A stretch of DNA of 64,000 bases from NCBI GenBank assembly GCA_012932295.1, contig JAAONU010000014.1:39850770-39914769 (forward strand), in the 5' to 3' direction. Below, piece by piece: positions 63,481 to 64,000 of this stretch. Origin of the DNA: Cyclina sinensis (lineage: Eukaryota; Mollusca; Bivalvia; Venerida; Veneridae). The notes under the pieces are model-generated. The model saw only the letters and a program-made list of their open reading frames with translations, was not told the origin of the DNA and searched no databases. The position numbers were made by a program, and so were the translations under genes. The number at the start of each line of letters is the position of its first letter. Position 1 is the stretch's first letter.

Positions 63481-64000
63481 TTCACGTTTCCCATTGTTAT
63501 TCTGTTCCAGTTCATATTTTATCTTATGCTATCCGTTATAAAAGTCTACAACATAGTTTGTTTTATGCTTTCTAATACATTTGCACGAAATTCTCGTGGT
63601 TTTCGAATTATGTGTTCCTGTTTAAGCGGTGGCTTTCATTTGGTTGTCACTCGAGCTTACACAGTGGTTTAAACTTGTACCTATTGGTGTTCCCCTCCCA
63701 TACAATTTGTTATATTTAATCACCTAATATTATTTCTTTTTCAGATTTTCGACGAAGAATAACATTATTAAACTTGGAATTATTTTGTATACCTTTACTT
63801 TAAAGTATATTAGTATTTTTCAGGTTTATCAATAGCCGTCTGTGTATACCTTATTCTGTACCCACATCTGAGAATGAATCTACGCTATCCAGGCTATACA
63901 ACTAACTACACATGGAAATAATTCAAACATTTACATTCGTGTTGAAACTTATATGGAATGGATTAATATATATCATCGACATTGTATAAGAGTGTGTTTA
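63481..64000. other. End of window, no recognised feature
   Basis: AT-rich sequence with no supported gene or repeat. Confidence 0.4.

Overview
The window is eukaryotic, AT-rich, intron-rich DNA. The dense intronic minisatellites, the tRNA-derived SINE heads, and a repeat family whose ends read GGGCCATGATGGCCCT and AGGTGAGC all suggest a lophotrochozoan, most likely a bivalve mollusc; the species is inference. Four protein-coding genes can be spliced by hand in frame with GT/AG introns.

Layout. (1) 2255-16135, + strand: the last 16 coding exons (680 codons) of an LRBA/neurobeachin protein, with BEACH domain and C-terminal WD40 repeats; its 5' part lies off the window. Its introns hold a 48-bp repeat that carries the splice acceptor, a 46-bp minisatellite filling most of one intron, and two related MITEs in opposite orientation. 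(2) 16136-21297: 3' flank with an 11-copy 60-bp minisatellite and a TTAA-flanked MITE. (3) 21298-23599, - strand: a two-exon BTB/POZ protein (294 aa) with a perfect 39-bp coding duplication. (4) 23600-34184: transposon-dense, with a 2.77-kb foldback element flanked by a 9-bp target duplication, a mariner-type transposase relic, a 410-bp palindromic MITE and SINE pieces. (5) 34185-51107, - strand: a complete 17-exon INF2-like formin (1390 aa) with the N-terminal DID-like region and an FH2 domain but no recognisable proline-rich FH1. Its introns contain MITEs, a 52-bp minisatellite and a decayed copy of part of its own large exon 8. (6) 51108-56179: intergenic, with two copies of a SINE, a foldback element, an ATC microsatellite and an AGGT-type tandem repeat. 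(7) 56180-59659, + strand: a complete four-exon beta-tubulin (446 aa) with a TATA box and poly(A) signal. (8) 59742-64000: flank with C-rich repeats, a LINE 3'-end relic (- strand) and degenerate tandem repeats.

Functionally, the genes are typical metazoan cell-biology genes (vesicle traffic, ubiquitin adaptor-type BTB, actin nucleation/severing, microtubules) and do not form a pathway or operon. No bacterial or viral gene system was found. The most unusual features are the formin with an FH1-less linker and its intronic pseudo-exon, the tandemly copied splice acceptor in the LRBA gene, and the repeat-armed foldback transposon.
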